From NCBI RefSeq assembly GCF_000187745.1, contig NZ_GL732486.1, forward strand, positions 1,333 to 57,162: a stretch of 55,830 nucleotides of DNA. The letters are read 5' to 3'. The DNA is from Streptococcus sp. M334. GTDB taxonomy: Bacteria > Bacillota > Bacilli > Lactobacillales > Streptococcaceae. A model generated the notes under the pieces. It ran no database searches and was not told the DNA's origin. It was given only the letters and a program-made list of their open reading frames with translations. Position 1 is the stretch's first letter, and each line of letters opens with the position of its first letter. Below, one piece after another: positions 1 through 9,348 of this stretch. Position numbers and translations under genes: made by a program.

Positions 1-788
1 CTCCACGAGTGAAAGATGGATTAACATCAGGTAAAGTAACACCGACAAACAAAGCAGTAGATGGACAACCATATACAAGCAAGGAAAAAGTCATCAATCC
101 AAATAAACCAGGAACAACGGTAACACCAACACCAACAAATGGTTTAACAATTGATGGAACAAGCGGCAAAGTTACAGGAACACCAACAGGCTTAACATGG
201 AATGGCGATGACACAGAACAAACAGTCAATATTCCAGTAGTCATCACAAAAGGAAATGAAAAAATCAACGTAACCATTCCAGTAGTGGTCCAACGAGATG
301 TAACAAAAACACCAACGTTTACAGTAGGTAACCAAGATCCAACAGACGGTCATGTAGATGTAACAGTAAGCGGCGTACCAGATGGCACAAAAGTGACATT
401 ACCAGGTGTTAATGGAGAGAAAGTCGTAACAGGTGGAAAAGTAACATTAACAAATGATGAATTACCAGAAACACCTCAGACCGGAAAAGGACGTGCGCAA
501 GAAGACGGCAAACTTCCAAAAGAAGGCACAAGTGACATCACAATTCCAGGTAAAATTTCAAGTTCAAAAGGTGAACCAGAAGTTCAAACAGAAACCCCAG
601 ACTACACAAATACAATTCCAGTTACGCCAGTCAAACCTGCTACTAATGATAATGGAGCTAAATCAAATGATTCTCAAAATGTATTGCCAAATACAGGAAC
701 AGAATCAAATGCGACTCTTGCATCTCTTGGACTTCTTGGACTATTGAGTGGATTTGGACTTGTAGCTCGCAAGAAAAAAGAAGACTAA
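1..788 (+). CDS. LPXTG-anchored surface protein, C-terminal part (5' truncated by window)
   Basis: The frame is open from the window edge, so only the last roughly 260 residues are visible. They are rich in Thr, Pro, Val and Gly and contain short beta-rich segments resembling Rib/Ig-like adhesin domains. The end is a classic sortase signal: LPNTG, a hydrophobic stretch (LASLGLLGLLSGFGLVA) and a basic tail RKKKED. Sortase A would cleave between Thr and Gly and link the protein to peptidoglycan. Codon use (many ACA and CCA codons, few G) differs from the housekeeping genes to the right, as is usual for long repetitive adhesins. The ligand cannot be inferred from this fragment. Confidence 0.9.
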   Translation, partial: PRVKDGLTSGKVTPTNKAVDGQPYTSKEKVINPNKPGTTVTPTPTNGLTIDGTSGKVTGTPTGLTWNGDDTEQTVNIPVVITKGNEKINVTIPVVVQRDVTKTPTFTVGNQDPTDGHVDVTVSGVPDGTKVTLPGVNGEKVVTGGKVTLTNDELPETPQTGKGRAQEDGKLPKEGTSDITIPGKISSSKGEPEVQTETPDYTNTIPVTPVKPATNDNGAKSNDSQNVLPNTGTESNATLASLGLLGLLSGFGLVARKKKED

Positions 789-891
789 AAATTTAGTCAA
801 ATGAATATTCATTCTTTTGTATTGTAAAGACAAACTAGATTGTTTCTGGGAATCGTGTTCGTCATAAAATACAAAAAATGTTTAGATAAAG

Positions 892-946
892 AAAGCGAAC
901 AATGCTAGGATTTTGTTAAACGGAATTCTAAGTATTGTTCGCTTTT
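892..946 (+). terminator. Intrinsic terminator of the LPXTG gene
   Basis: Arms at 892-912 and 925-946 form a long imperfect hairpin; AAAGCGAACAAT pairs with ATTGTTCGCTTT, with G-U pairs and one bulge further in. The run of T in the 3' arm is followed directly by the hemW promoter. Confidence 0.8.
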
Positions 947-962
947 GTGGTATAATAAGACT
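946..962 (+). promoter_or_regulatory. Extended -10 promoter of hemW, no room for a 5' UTR
   Basis: TATAAT at 951-956 is preceded by TG at 948-949 (extended -10). The first plausible start codon is ATG 963, six bases after the hexamer. No convincing -35 box is seen at 17 bases; that place is the 3' arm of the upstream terminator. The predicted transcript would start at or next to the start codon. Confidence 0.65.
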
Positions 963-2093
963 ATGCAGAAGAAACCAACGTCAGCCTATGTGCACATCCC
1001 GTTTTGTACCCAGATTTGTTATTATTGTGACTTTTCAAAGGTCTTCATAAAAAATCAGCCTGTAGATAGTTATTTGGAACATCTGTTAGAAGAGTTTCGT
1101 TCTTATGATATTCAAAAGTTGCGAACCCTCTATATCGGTGGTGGGACACCGACAGCTTTATCAGCTCCGCAACTGGAGGTGTTATTGAATGGCTTGACTA
1201 AAAACTTGGACTTGTCTGCCTTGGAAGAGTTGACCATTGAAGCTAATCCAGGCGACTTGGATGCGGATAAGATTGCTGTTTTGAAAAACTCGGCTGTCAA
1301 TCGTGTTTCGCTAGGTGTGCAGACCTTTGATGATAAGATGCTGAAAAAGATTGGGCGCAGTCATTTGGAGAAGGATATTTATGAAAATATCGACCGCCTG
1401 AAACTGGCTGGTTTTGACAATATCTCCATCGATTTGATTTATGCACTGCCAGGTCAGACCATGGAGCAAGTTAAGGACAATGTGGCTAAGGCCATTGGAC
1501 TGGATATTCCCCATATGAGTCTGTATAGTTTGATTTTGGAAAACCACACGGTCTTTATGAACCGTATGCGACGAGGGAAATTGCCTCTGCCTAAGGAGGA
1601 ACTGGAGGCTGAGATGTTTGAGTACATCATTGCAGAGCTGGAGCGAGCTGGTTTTGAGCATTATGAGATTTCCAATTTCTCCAAGTCTGGTTTTGAAAGT
1701 CGTCACAATCTCATGTACTGGGACAATGCTGAATACTATGGTATCGGTGCTGGGGCATCTGGTTATGTTAATGGAGTACGCTATAAAAACCACGGTCCGA
1801 TTCGCCATTATCTAAGTGCAGTTGAGGAAGGCAATGCTCGGATCACAGAAGAGCACCTGAGTCAAAAAGAGCAAATGGAAGAAGAAATGTTCCTGGGCCT
1901 TCGCAAGAAATCAGGAGTCTCCATGGCGCGATTTGAGGAAAAATTTGGACGAACTTTCGATGGACTTTATGGAGAAATTGTCAGAGATTTGGTTCAACAA
2001 GGTCTCATGCAAATAGAGGGTGACCGAGTTCGCATGACAAAAAGAGGTCTCTTTTTGGGAGACACTGTAGCAGAACGATTTATTTTGGAGTAG
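963..2093 (+). CDS. hemW: Radical SAM heme chaperone HemW-like (coproporphyrinogen III oxidase-like)
   Basis: A 376-residue radical SAM protein. The CxxxCxxC motif for the 4Fe-4S cluster is at C15, C19 and C22 (CTQICYYC), followed by a GGGTP SAM-binding motif, matching the HemW/HemN-like family. HemW members without the HemN CxxxCxxC-C extension act in heme delivery rather than as true oxidases. The start was set at ATG 963 because an in-frame TTG at 945 lies upstream of and across the TATAAT box. The thioesterase gene follows after one base, suggesting an operon with the next genes. Confidence 0.9.
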   Translation: MQKKPTSAYVHIPFCTQICYYCDFSKVFIKNQPVDSYLEHLLEEFRSYDIQKLRTLYIGGGTPTALSAPQLEVLLNGLTKNLDLSALEELTIEANPGDLDADKIAVLKNSAVNRVSLGVQTFDDKMLKKIGRSHLEKDIYENIDRLKLAGFDNISIDLIYALPGQTMEQVKDNVAKAIGLDIPHMSLYSLILENHTVFMNRMRRGKLPLPKEELEAEMFEYIIAELERAGFEHYEISNFSKSGFESRHNLMYWDNAEYYGIGAGASGYVNGVRYKNHGPIRHYLSAVEEGNARITEEHLSQKEQMEEEMFLGLRKKSGVSMARFEEKFGRTFDGLYGEIVRDLVQQGLMQIEGDRVRMTKRGLFLGDTVAERFILE

Positions 2094-2094
2094 A

Positions 2095-2835
2095 ATGATG
2101 GGCTTAACTTATCAAATGAAAATGAAAATTCCTTTTGATATGGCTGATATGAACGGTCATATCAAACTTCCAGATGTGATTTTGCTATCCCTACAAGTTT
2201 CAGGGATGCAGTCTATTGAGTTAGGAGTTAGTGATAAGGCAATTTTGGAAAACTATAATCTAGTCTGGATTATCACAGATTATGATATTGAGGTGGTTCG
2301 TTTGCCTCGTTTTGCGGAAGAAATCACCATCGAAACGGAAGCTTTGAGCTACAATCGGCTCTTTTGCTACCGTCGCTTTACCATTTATGATGAAGCGGAG
2401 CAGGAGCTCATTCACATGATGGCGACCTTTGTTCTCATGAACCGAGACAGTCGAAAAGTCCATGCTGTTGAATCTGAGATTGTGGCTCCTTACCAGTCTG
2501 AGTTTGATAAAAAACTTATCCGTGGCCCAAAGTATGAGCCTTTGGAAGAGACAGTCAGCAAGGAGTACCATGTCCGTTTTTACGATTTGGATATGAATGG
2601 CCATGTCAATAATAGTAAATACCTGGATTGGATTTTTGAGGTCATGGGAGCGGATTTTTTGACCCACTATATTCCCAAGAAAATCAACCTCAAGTATGTC
2701 AAGGAAGTTCGACCAGGTGGGGTGATTACATCGGCTGTTGAACGGACTGGACTGGAAAGCAAGCATGAGATTACAAGCGACGGGGCTACCAATGCCCAAG
2801 CTATCATCACTTGGCAAGAAATGAAAAAGGATTAG
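2095..2835 (+). CDS. Acyl-ACP thioesterase (FatA/FatB family)
   Basis: About 245 residues with two hot-dog halves. The second half carries [16 protein letters not shown], the conserved Asn/His active-site region of acyl-ACP thioesterases, and the first half has a degenerate counterpart ([13 protein letters not shown]). The enzyme hydrolyses acyl-ACP to free fatty acid in the cytosol. Two adjacent ATG codons (2095, 2098) follow a GGAG within the end of hemW; 2098 has the better spacing. It is tightly packed with hemW and the following HAD gene. Confidence 0.85.
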   Translation: MMGLTYQMKMKIPFDMADMNGHIKLPDVILLSLQVSGMQSIELGVSDKAILENYNLVWIITDYDIEVVRLPRFAEEITIETEALSYNRLFCYRRFTIYDEAEQELIHMMATFVLMNRDSRKVHAVESEIVAPYQSEFDKKLIRGPKYEPLEETVSKEYHVRFYDLDMNGHVNNSKYLDWIFEVMGADFLTHYIPKKINLKYVKEVRPGGVITSAVERTGLESKHEITSDGATNAQAIITWQEMKKD

Positions 2836-2842
2836 AGAAAAT

Positions 2843-3616
2843 ATGAAATATAAAGGCTATTTAATTGATTTAGACGGAACCATTTATAAGGGGAAAGACA
2901 GAATCCCAGCAGGAGAGGCTTTTATCCATGAATTGCAAAAGCGGGACATTCCCTATCTCTTTGTGACCAACAATACAACCCGCACTCCTGAGAGTGTTCA
3001 GCAGATGTTGGCTCAGAATTTTAATATCGATACGCCCCTGTCGACTGTCTACACAGCAACTTTGGCGACTATCGATTATATGAATGACTTGGGGCTTGAA
3101 AAGACCGTCTATGTCATCGGAGAAGCAGGGCTCAAGGAAGCCATCAAGACGGCTGGATATGTTGAAGACAAGGAAAATCCTGCCTATGTGGTAGTAGGTC
3201 TGGACTGGCAAGTTGACTATGAAAAATTTGCCACAGCAACTCTGGCTATCCAAAAAGGTGCTCACTTTATTGGAACCAATCCTGACCTCAACATCCCGAC
3301 AGAACGAGGGCTTTTACCAGGAGCAGGTTCGCTAGTAACTCTCCTTGAAGTAGCAACACGAGTGAAGCCTGTTTATATCGGAAAACCAAATGCCATCATT
3401 ATGGACAAGGCAGTTGAGCACTTAGGCTTGGAACGTGAAGAGTTAATCATGGTTGGGGATAATTACTTGACTGATATTCGAGCTGGGATTGATAATGGCA
3501 TTCCAACGCTCTTGGTAACGACTGGTTTTACCAAGGAAGAAGAAGTAGCTGGCCTGCCAATCGCACCGACTCATGTGGTTTCTAGCCTTGCGGAGTGGAA
3601 CTTTGATGAAAACTAA
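2843..3616 (+). CDS. HAD-IIA family sugar-phosphatase (NagD/Pho13-like)
   Basis: A 257-residue HAD hydrolase. Motif I is DLDGT near residue 9, motif II is the [10 protein letters not shown] segment, and motif IV is [11 protein letters not shown] near the C-terminus. Length and the C2a-type cap match the NagD/TIGR01457 group, which dephosphorylates small phosphorylated metabolites; the exact substrate cannot be read from sequence. It starts 7 bases after the thioesterase stop and overlaps the start of the following membrane protein, so co-transcription is likely. Confidence 0.87.
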   Translation: MKYKGYLIDLDGTIYKGKDRIPAGEAFIHELQKRDIPYLFVTNNTTRTPESVQQMLAQNFNIDTPLSTVYTATLATIDYMNDLGLEKTVYVIGEAGLKEAIKTAGYVEDKENPAYVVVGLDWQVDYEKFATATLAIQKGAHFIGTNPDLNIPTERGLLPGAGSLVTLLEVATRVKPVYIGKPNAIIMDKAVEHLGLEREELIMVGDNYLTDIRAGIDNGIPTLLVTTGFTKEEEVAGLPIAPTHVVSSLAEWNFDEN

Positions 3617-4223
3617 ACTGACCTTTTGGGGCTCTATGATTTTTCTCCTCTCCCTCTCAATCCTTCTGACCATCTATCTAGCTTGGATTTTTTATCCGCT
3701 GGAAGTTCAGTGGCTGAATTTAACGGATCGGGTTTATCTAAAACCAGAAACCATTCAGTACGACTTTCATGTCTTGATGAATTACCTGACCAATCCATTT
3801 AGTCAGGTTCTAGAGATGCCTGATTTTCGTTCGTCAGCAGCAGGTCTGCACCACTTTGCAGTGGTGAAGAACCTCTTTCACTTGGTTCAGCTAGTTGCTC
3901 TAGTGACACTGCCAAGTTTCTATTTCTTTGTTAAAGGGATTGTGAAAAAGGGCTTCTTGTCTCTATTTAGTAAAGGGCTTTTGGCTCTAGTAGTCTTGCC
4001 TTTGTTGATTGGGCTTGGGGGAGTTTTGATTGGTTTTGACCAATTCTTTACTCTGTTCCATCAAATTCTCTTTGTGGGAGATGATACCTGGCTTTTTGAT
4101 CCAGCCAAGGATCCTGTTATACTGATTTTGCCAGAGACTTTCTTCCTTCATGCCTTCCTCCTCTTTTTTGCCCTCTATGAAAGCTTCTTTGGCTATCTTT
4201 ATCTAAAAAGTCGTAGGAAGTGA
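3606..4223 (+). CDS. TIGR01906-type integral membrane protein
   Basis: 205 residues, starting [10 protein letters not shown] at ATG 3606, which overlaps the HAD stop codon; a longer reading from 3573 would sit deep inside the HAD gene. There are about four hydrophobic segments: one near the N-terminus, two central, one near the C-terminus, with a large loop containing [21 protein letters not shown] after the first. This matches the uncharacterised TIGR01906 family of Firmicutes as I remember it. Function is unknown; the operon position gives little clue. Confidence 0.75.
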   Translation: MKTKLTFWGSMIFLLSLSILLTIYLAWIFYPLEVQWLNLTDRVYLKPETIQYDFHVLMNYLTNPFSQVLEMPDFRSSAAGLHHFAVVKNLFHLVQLVALVTLPSFYFFVKGIVKKGFLSLFSKGLLALVVLPLLIGLGGVLIGFDQFFTLFHQILFVGDDTWLFDPAKDPVILILPETFFLHAFLLFFALYESFFGYLYLKSRRK

Positions 4224-4327
4224 AACGAAAGATGTTTTTAATTTGTATATATAAAATTGTATACGATTTGAAACCATCGTTAAGAGTGAATTAACTAAAT
4301 CCAGAATATATCAATCGTTCGCAAACA

Positions 4328-4359
4328 GTCTATTTTTCTTGAAAAAATAGGCTTTTTTT
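4328..4359 (+). terminator. Intrinsic terminator closing the hemW operon
   Basis: CTATTTTT (4330-4337) pairs with AAAAATAG (4343-4350) around a short loop, followed by GCTTTTTTT. It lies between the membrane protein gene and spxA. Confidence 0.8.
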
Positions 4360-4370
4360 CTAAAAATCCC

Positions 4371-4399
4371 TAGTCAAGCGCTTTATTTTTTTGTATAAT
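4371..4399 (+). promoter_or_regulatory. Probable spxA promoter
   Basis: TATAAT at 4394-4399 with TAGTCA (4 of 6 to TTGACA) at 4371-4376, spacing 17. It is followed by an AAGAGAA purine stretch before ATG 4434. Confidence 0.65.
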
Positions 4400-4433
4400 A
4401 GAAGTAGCAAAGTATAGATAAGAAGAGAAAAGC

Positions 4434-4835
4434 ATGATTACACTATTTCTATCACCGAGCTGTACATCATGTCGTAAGGCTAAGGCCTGGTTAGAAAAAC
4501 ATAAGGTTCCCTTTGTAGAACACAATATTATGACCAGTCCTTTAACAAGAAAAGAATTGCAACACATCCTTTCCTTGACCGAAAATGGTACTGATGACAT
4601 CATTTCAACTCGTTCAAAAATTTTTCAAAAATTGAATATTGATGTAGAGAGTATTTCGGTATCGGAATTGCTTCATTTGATTGAGCAGTACCCTAGTCTT
4701 TTGCGTCGTCCCATTATTATTGATGCCAAGCGCATGCAAATCGGTTTTAATGAAGATGAGATTCGTGCTTTTCTCCCTCGTAGTTACCGTAAGCAAGAAC
4801 TAAAAGAAGCAAGAATGAGAGCTGGTATTAGTTAA
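4434..4835 (+). CDS. spxA: Transcriptional regulator Spx (ArsC/Spx family)
   Basis: 133 residues, the usual Spx length. The N-terminal redox switch CxxC is C10-T-S-C13 in [17 protein letters not shown], and the thioredoxin-like ArsC fold is recognisable, with [25 protein letters not shown] downstream. Spx binds the RNA polymerase alpha C-terminal domain to redirect transcription during thiol stress and in streptococci affects competence and oxidative stress. It has its own promoter. Its stop overlaps the ATG of the UPF0223 gene by one base. Streptococci carry two Spx paralogues; this looks like SpxA1. Confidence 0.9.
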   Translation: MITLFLSPSCTSCRKAKAWLEKHKVPFVEHNIMTSPLTRKELQHILSLTENGTDDIISTRSKIFQKLNIDVESISVSELLHLIEQYPSLLRRPIIIDAKRMQIGFNEDEIRAFLPRSYRKQELKEARMRAGIS

Positions 4836-5113
4836 TGAACAAACAGTATAGTTACCCACTAGATTTGTCGTGGAGCACTGAAGAACTTGCTTCAGTGCTT
4901 TCTTTTTTTAATGATGTTGAAGCTGCCTATGAAGGCAAGGTAGAGGCTAAAAAGTTACTGGACTCCTATAAGGGATTCAAAGCGGTCGTGCCAAGCAAGA
5001 GTGAAGAAAAACGTTTGGGACGAGAATTTGAAACGGTTAGTGGCTATTCGCTTTACCGAGCAGTTCAGACTGCCAAGGAAAAAGGGGAAGGAAAGATTTC
5101 TCTTGGAAAGTAA
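4835..5113 (+). CDS. UPF0223 family protein
   Basis: 92 residues of a small helical cytosolic protein found next to spx and suhB-like genes in Bacilli. It begins [22 protein letters not shown]. Function is unknown. Its ATG shares a base with the spxA stop (TAATG), implying translational coupling, and its 3' end overlaps the next gene's TTG start. Confidence 0.82.
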   Translation: MNKQYSYPLDLSWSTEELASVLSFFNDVEAAYEGKVEAKKLLDSYKGFKAVVPSKSEEKRLGREFETVSGYSLYRAVQTAKEKGEGKISLGK

Positions 5114-5876
5114 ATTTGAATTTGCTAAAGAGCTTGTTAAGAAAGCAGGCCAGTATATCCTTGACCATATGCAGGAAGACTTGCAGGTTGAGATTAAAAC
5201 CTCTCCGACAGATTTGGTGACCAGACTGGACAAGGAAGTTCAGGAACTTTTGGTTGGTGAAATTCTATCCCGTTATCCTGAGGATAAGATTTGTGCTGAA
5301 GAAGGTTGTCTGCGAGCTTCGGTTCAAGAAGGAAAGGTTTGGGTCATTGATCCGATTGATGGTACCAGTAACTTTGTAGCCCAGCAAGAAGATTTTGCTG
5401 TTATGATGGCTTATTTTGAAAATGGTCGGGGACAGTTTGGTCTGATTTATGATGTGGTCAAAGGGGATTGTTATCACGGGGGTGGAGCCTTTCCCGTTTG
5501 TCTAAATGATAAGCCCCTAGCTCCCTTTAAAGCAAAACCACTTGGAGATTTTCTCATTGCAGGCAATAGTGGCATGCTGGAAACCAACGAATGGGGTCTG
5601 GCTGATTTAGCTCGTGCGGTCCTCGGTGTTCGTGTCTATGGGAGTGCGGCCATTAGTTTTGCCAAGATTTTATCAGGGCATTTGTTGACCTACGTCACCT
5701 ATCTGCAACCATGGGATTATGCTGCGGCTAGTATTTTAGGGGAAAGTCTGGGCTATCGGGTTGTGACCCTATCTGGTCAACCGCTTGATTTTCAAACCAG
5801 ACAGCCAGTCATGATGGTCCCTCTTGAGATGCAGGAGGAAATTCAGTCCTATATTTATGAAAGGAAAAGAACTTAA
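5103..5876 (+). CDS. Inositol monophosphatase family protein (SuhB-like)
   Basis: The start is taken as TTG 5103 ([20 protein letters not shown]), with AAGGAAAG at 5088-5095 as ribosome binding site; the longer reading from 5001 would lie largely within the upstream gene. The lithium-sensitive phosphatase motifs are present: the acidic EE at KICAEEGC, the metal-binding [12 protein letters not shown], and C-terminal [14 protein letters not shown]. Members hydrolyse inositol-1-phosphate, sugar phosphates or 3'-phosphoadenosine compounds; the real substrate here is unknown. The rRNA methyltransferase gene follows with no gap. Confidence 0.85.
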   Translation: MESKFEFAKELVKKAGQYILDHMQEDLQVEIKTSPTDLVTRLDKEVQELLVGEILSRYPEDKICAEEGCLRASVQEGKVWVIDPIDGTSNFVAQQEDFAVMMAYFENGRGQFGLIYDVVKGDCYHGGGAFPVCLNDKPLAPFKAKPLGDFLIAGNSGMLETNEWGLADLARAVLGVRVYGSAAISFAKILSGHLLTYVTYLQPWDYAAASILGESLGYRVVTLSGQPLDFQTRQPVMMVPLEMQEEIQSYIYERKRT

Positions 5877-7181
5877 ATGCAATTTCCAGAAGGATTTGTT
5901 GAAAAATATAAAGAGATACTAGGAGATGAGGCAAGAGATTTTCTTGCCTCTTTTGAGGAGGAAGCGGTTTCGGCCTTTCGGGTCAATCCTTTAAAAGAAG
6001 CGCCAGTTTCCTTTTCTGATCCCATTCCTCAAACCCCTTGGGGCCACTACGGAAAGGTATCAGGGAAATCGCCTGAGCATGCTACTGGTTTGGTTTATTC
6101 GCAAGAACCTGCTGCTCAGATGGTTGCTCAGGTAGCCCAGCCCAGTCCTGGTATGAAGGTCTTGGACTTGGCTGCTGCTCCAGGTGGCAAATCAACTCAA
6201 CTAGCAGCCTATCTAGCAGGAGAGGGTCTCCTTGTTTCCAATGAAATTTCAAGCAAACGGGCTAAGATTTTAGTAGAAAACATGGAGCGCTTTGGAACGA
6301 CAAATGTCGTAGTGACCAATGAATCTGCTGACCGCTTGGCCAAGGTTTTTAAGGGCTATTTTGACCTCATTGTCCTTGATGCCCCTTGCTCTGGTGAAGG
6401 GATGTTTCGTAAGCAACCAGATGCTATGGATTATTGGAGCCTTGATTATCCGAGTCAATGCGCTAGCTTGCAAAGAGAAATTCTGGAAGATGCAGTAACC
6501 ATGCTAGCTGAAGGTGGTCGCTTGGTTTATTCAACCTGTACCTGGGCCCCCGAGGAAAACGAAGAGATTATCAAGTGGTTGCTGGAAGAGTATGATTTTG
6601 ATTTGTTGCCAGTTGAACATATCAATGGAATGGTAGCTGGTATTGACCTGCCAGAAACGGCTCGAATGTACCCTCATCATTTTAAGGGAGAGGGGCAGTT
6701 TGTAGCCCATCTACAGTTTAAAGGTGAAAATCCAGCCCCTAAATTTAAGGCTAGCAAGAGCAATCTCAGCCGTGAGCAAGTTGCCTTGTGGCAGGAATTT
6801 GCCCAAAAACATCTAAACATCAATCTACCGGGTATCTTGCAGACATTTGGAGACCAGCTTTATCTCTTACCAGAACTTTTACCAGATTTAGGGAAGCTCA
6901 AGATTGCTCGCAATGGTCTGCATCTGGGTACCTTTAAGAAGAAACGCTTTGAGCCCAGTTTCGCTCTTGGACTAGCCTTGAAACCAAGTCAGGTCAAGCA
7001 GTCGGTTGAAATTGACCAAGAAGGGTTTGTAAAGTATGTTGCTGGCGAAACCGTTCAGCTGGCAGAAAGTCTGCCAAATGGTTGGTACCAAGTTTTGGTT
7101 CAAGGCAATGGGTTGGGCTTTGCTAAGGTGACTGGAAATGTTTTGAAAAATTATTTTCCAAAAGGCCTCAGATTCAAGTGA
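5877..7181 (+). CDS. rsmF: rRNA cytosine-C5 methyltransferase (RsmF/RsmB, NOL1/NOP2/Sun family)
   Basis: 434 residues. The SAM-binding motif LDLAAAPGGKST lies near residue 98. Motif IV, LDAPCSGEGMF, and motif VI, VYSTCTWAPEENEEI, supply the two cysteines used in m5C methylation. The C-terminal part resembles the RsmF PUA-like extension of Gram-positive bacteria. It begins immediately after the stop of the phosphatase gene, so the two are translationally coupled. Which rRNA cytosine is modified cannot be read from sequence. Confidence 0.88.
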   Translation: MQFPEGFVEKYKEILGDEARDFLASFEEEAVSAFRVNPLKEAPVSFSDPIPQTPWGHYGKVSGKSPEHATGLVYSQEPAAQMVAQVAQPSPGMKVLDLAAAPGGKSTQLAAYLAGEGLLVSNEISSKRAKILVENMERFGTTNVVVTNESADRLAKVFKGYFDLIVLDAPCSGEGMFRKQPDAMDYWSLDYPSQCASLQREILEDAVTMLAEGGRLVYSTCTWAPEENEEIIKWLLEEYDFDLLPVEHINGMVAGIDLPETARMYPHHFKGEGQFVAHLQFKGENPAPKFKASKSNLSREQVALWQEFAQKHLNINLPGILQTFGDQLYLLPELLPDLGKLKIARNGLHLGTFKKKRFEPSFALGLALKPSQVKQSVEIDQEGFVKYVAGETVQLAESLPNGWYQVLVQGNGLGFAKVTGNVLKNYFPKGLRFK

Positions 7182-7307
7182 AAATGCTAGTCAAAGTAGC
7201 TTGTCTATGTTATAGTGGAAGTATGGATTTTTTTCAAATTGTCTTTCATTTTAAGTCAAAATTGGTGGAAAAGGTAACTAAGCAAATTTCTAGTTAAACC
7301 AAGCTAA

Positions 7308-7455
7308 TACTCTTCGAAAATCTCTTCAAACCGCGTCAACGTCGCCTTGCCGTATATATGTGACTGACTTCGTCAGTCTTATCTACAACCTCAAAGCGGT
7401 GCTTTGAGCAGCCTGCGGCTGGTTTCCTAGTTTGCTCTTTGATTTTCATTGAGTA
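7308..7455 (-). repeat. RUP-like intergenic repeat, copy 1
   Basis: A 148-base element bounded by TACTCTTCGAAAATC at the left and GATTTTCATTGAGTA at the right, with TA at each end, as expected for IS630-type targets. It contains two internal palindromes, CTGACTTCGTCAG and CTCAAAGC..GCTTTGAG. About 90 percent identical by eye to the copy at 13445-13595, but in the opposite orientation. I assign it to the pneumococcal RUP family from memory; RUP is usually quoted as about 107 bases, so the name is not certain. It occupies most of the 371-base gap between rsmF and pstS; the rest shows no gene. Confidence 0.7.
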
Positions 7456-7552
7456 TAAGAACTTCAGTTAGCTCCCAATTTTCAAAAGAAAAACATAAAT
7501 AAATAGTTGAAAAAATTCACAGCATTCACCATTATTTTCAAGGAGAAAAACA

Positions 7553-8431
7553 GTGAAAAAAAGGAAAAAACTCGCTCTATCACTTGCGGCTCTTTTGCTA
7601 GCAGGTTCTTTGGCGGGATGTGCTAGCTGGATTGATCGTGGAGAATCCATGACAGCTGTTGGCTCAACGGCTCTCCAGCCCTTGGTCGAAGCAGCAGCAG
7701 ATGAATTTGGAGCTATGAACGTTGGAAAAACAGTCAACGTTCAAGGTGGAGGATCTGGTACAGGTCTGTCTCAGGTTCAGTCTGGAGCCGTTGATGTAGG
7801 AAATTCAGACGTATTTGCCGAGGAAAAAGACGGTATCAACGCATCCGCTCTTGTGGATCACAAGGTTGCAGTAGCAAGCTTGGCGGTAATTGTAAATAAG
7901 GAAGTTGACGTTGAAAATCTGACAACAGAACAACTCCGTAGCATCTTCACAGGCCAAGTGACCAACTGGAAAGAAGTCGGTGGGAAAGACCTAGCTATTT
8001 CTATTATTAACCGTGCGGCAAGTTCTGGTTCGCGTGCAACCTTTGATAGTGTTATCATGGATGGTCAATCTGCTGTGCAGAGTCAAGAACAGGATTCAAA
8101 TGGGATGGTCAAAAACATTGTTTCCCAGACACCAGGAGCTATTTCTTACCTAGCCTTTGCCTATGTGGATGACTCGGTTAAACGCATGAAGTTGAATGGC
8201 TATGAGCCGATTGCAGAAAATGTTACGACCAATAACTGGCCTTTGTGGTCTTATGAACACATGTATACCCTAGGTCAGCCGAACGAATTGGTGGCAGAGT
8301 TTCTCAACTTTGTCCTCTCAGATGAAGCGCAAAGCGGAATCGTTAAGGGGATGGGCTATATTTCTGTTAAGGAAATGAAGGTTGAAAAAGATGCTGTAGG
8401 AACGGTGACAGCACTAGAAGGGAGTCAATAA
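7553..8431 (+). CDS. pstS: Phosphate ABC transporter substrate-binding lipoprotein
   Basis: 292 residues starting at GTG 7553 after AAGGAG. The N-terminus is a lipoprotein signal: KKRKK, a hydrophobic core, and lipobox LAGC with lipidated Cys23. The mature part has the PstS phosphate-binding features, for example [11 protein letters not shown] and [21 protein letters not shown]. It captures inorganic phosphate outside the membrane and delivers it to PstCA. It is first of a six-gene pst-phoU operon; its stop overlaps the pstC start (TAATG). Confidence 0.95.
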   Translation: MKKRKKLALSLAALLLAGSLAGCASWIDRGESMTAVGSTALQPLVEAAADEFGAMNVGKTVNVQGGGSGTGLSQVQSGAVDVGNSDVFAEEKDGINASALVDHKVAVASLAVIVNKEVDVENLTTEQLRSIFTGQVTNWKEVGGKDLAISIINRAASSGSRATFDSVIMDGQSAVQSQEQDSNGMVKNIVSQTPGAISYLAFAYVDDSVKRMKLNGYEPIAENVTTNNWPLWSYEHMYTLGQPNELVAEFLNFVLSDEAQSGIVKGMGYISVKEMKVEKDAVGTVTALEGSQ

Positions 8432-9348
8432 TGAATCAAGAAGAATTAGCTAAAAAATTACTTTCTCCCTCAAAGAACTCTCGTCTAGAGAAATTAGGAA
8501 AAGGCTTGACCTTTGCCTGTCTGTCTTTGATTGTCATCATTGTGGCCATGATTTTGATTTTCGTAGCCCAAAAAGGCTTGTCGACCTTCTTTGTCAATGG
8601 GGTCAACATCTTTGATTTCCTCTTTGGACAAACTTGGAATCCTTCAGGTAAGCAATTTGGTGCCCTTCCTATGATTTTGGGTTCCTTTATTGTCACAATC
8701 CTATCAGCCCTTATCGCCACTCCTTTTGCCATTGGTGCGGCAGTCTTTATGACCGAGGTCTCACCAAAAGGTGCTAGAATCTTGCAACCAGCCATTGAAT
8801 TGCTTGTCGGAATTCCTTCAGTCGTGTATGGATTTATCGGTTTGCAGGTCGTAGTTCCCTTTGTCCGTAGTGTCTTTGGTGGTACTGGTTTTGGGATTTT
8901 GTCAGGGATTTTCGTTCTCTTTGTCATGATCTTACCGACGGTAACCTTTATGACAACGGATAGCTTGCGTGCGGTGCCTCGTCACTATCGTGAAGCTAGT
9001 TTGGCTATGGGAGCCACTCGTTGGCAGACCATCTGGCGTGTGACCTTGAAGGCAGCGCGTTCAGGGATTTTCACCGCAGTGGTCTTTGGGATGGCGCGTG
9101 CCTTTGGAGAGGCTTTGGCCATTCAGATGGTGGTCGGAAACTCAGCCGTAGTCCCAACTTCATTGACAACACCTGCTGCGACCTTGACCTCTGTGTTGAC
9201 CATGGGTATCGGAAATACTGTTATGGGAACAGTTGATAATAACGTTCTCTGGTCACTGGCCTTAGTCTTGCTCTTGATGAGTTTGGCCTTTAACAGTGTG
9301 ATTAAATTGATTACGAAAGAAAGAGGAAAGAAAAACTATGCACGCTAA
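8431..9348 (+). CDS. pstC: Phosphate ABC transporter permease PstC
   Basis: 305 residues with six predicted membrane segments, the first at about residues 25-50. The EAA loop reads REASLAMGATRWQTIWRVTLKAARSGIFTAVVFGMARAFGEALA, typical of PstC. It forms the channel with PstA. The start overlaps the pstS stop by one base, and the end overlaps pstA by 11 bases. Confidence 0.94.
   Translation: MNQEELAKKLLSPSKNSRLEKLGKGLTFACLSLIVIIVAMILIFVAQKGLSTFFVNGVNIFDFLFGQTWNPSGKQFGALPMILGSFIVTILSALIATPFAIGAAVFMTEVSPKGARILQPAIELLVGIPSVVYGFIGLQVVVPFVRSVFGGTGFGILSGIFVLFVMILPTVTFMTTDSLRAVPRHYREASLAMGATRWQTIWRVTLKAARSGIFTAVVFGMARAFGEALAIQMVVGNSAVVPTSLTTPAATLTSVLTMGIGNTVMGTVDNNVLWSLALVLLLMSLAFNSVIKLITKERGKKNYAR

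Noticed and set aside
945..962. Longer HemW from TTG 945
   Set aside because: The extension spans the TATAAT box and would not be in the transcript.
1311..1808. 165-codon minus-strand ORF inside hemW
   Set aside because: Opposite a clear conserved gene, no ribosome binding site, no recognisable domain. The same applies to the other antisense ORFs opposite alaS, aroB, aroC, potA and the LtaS-like gene.
7516..7540. TTCAC repeats before pstS as a PhoP/PnpR box
   Set aside because: Only two close copies with 9-base rather than 11-base spacing, and they sit almost at the ribosome binding site. Plausible but not supportable from sequence alone.
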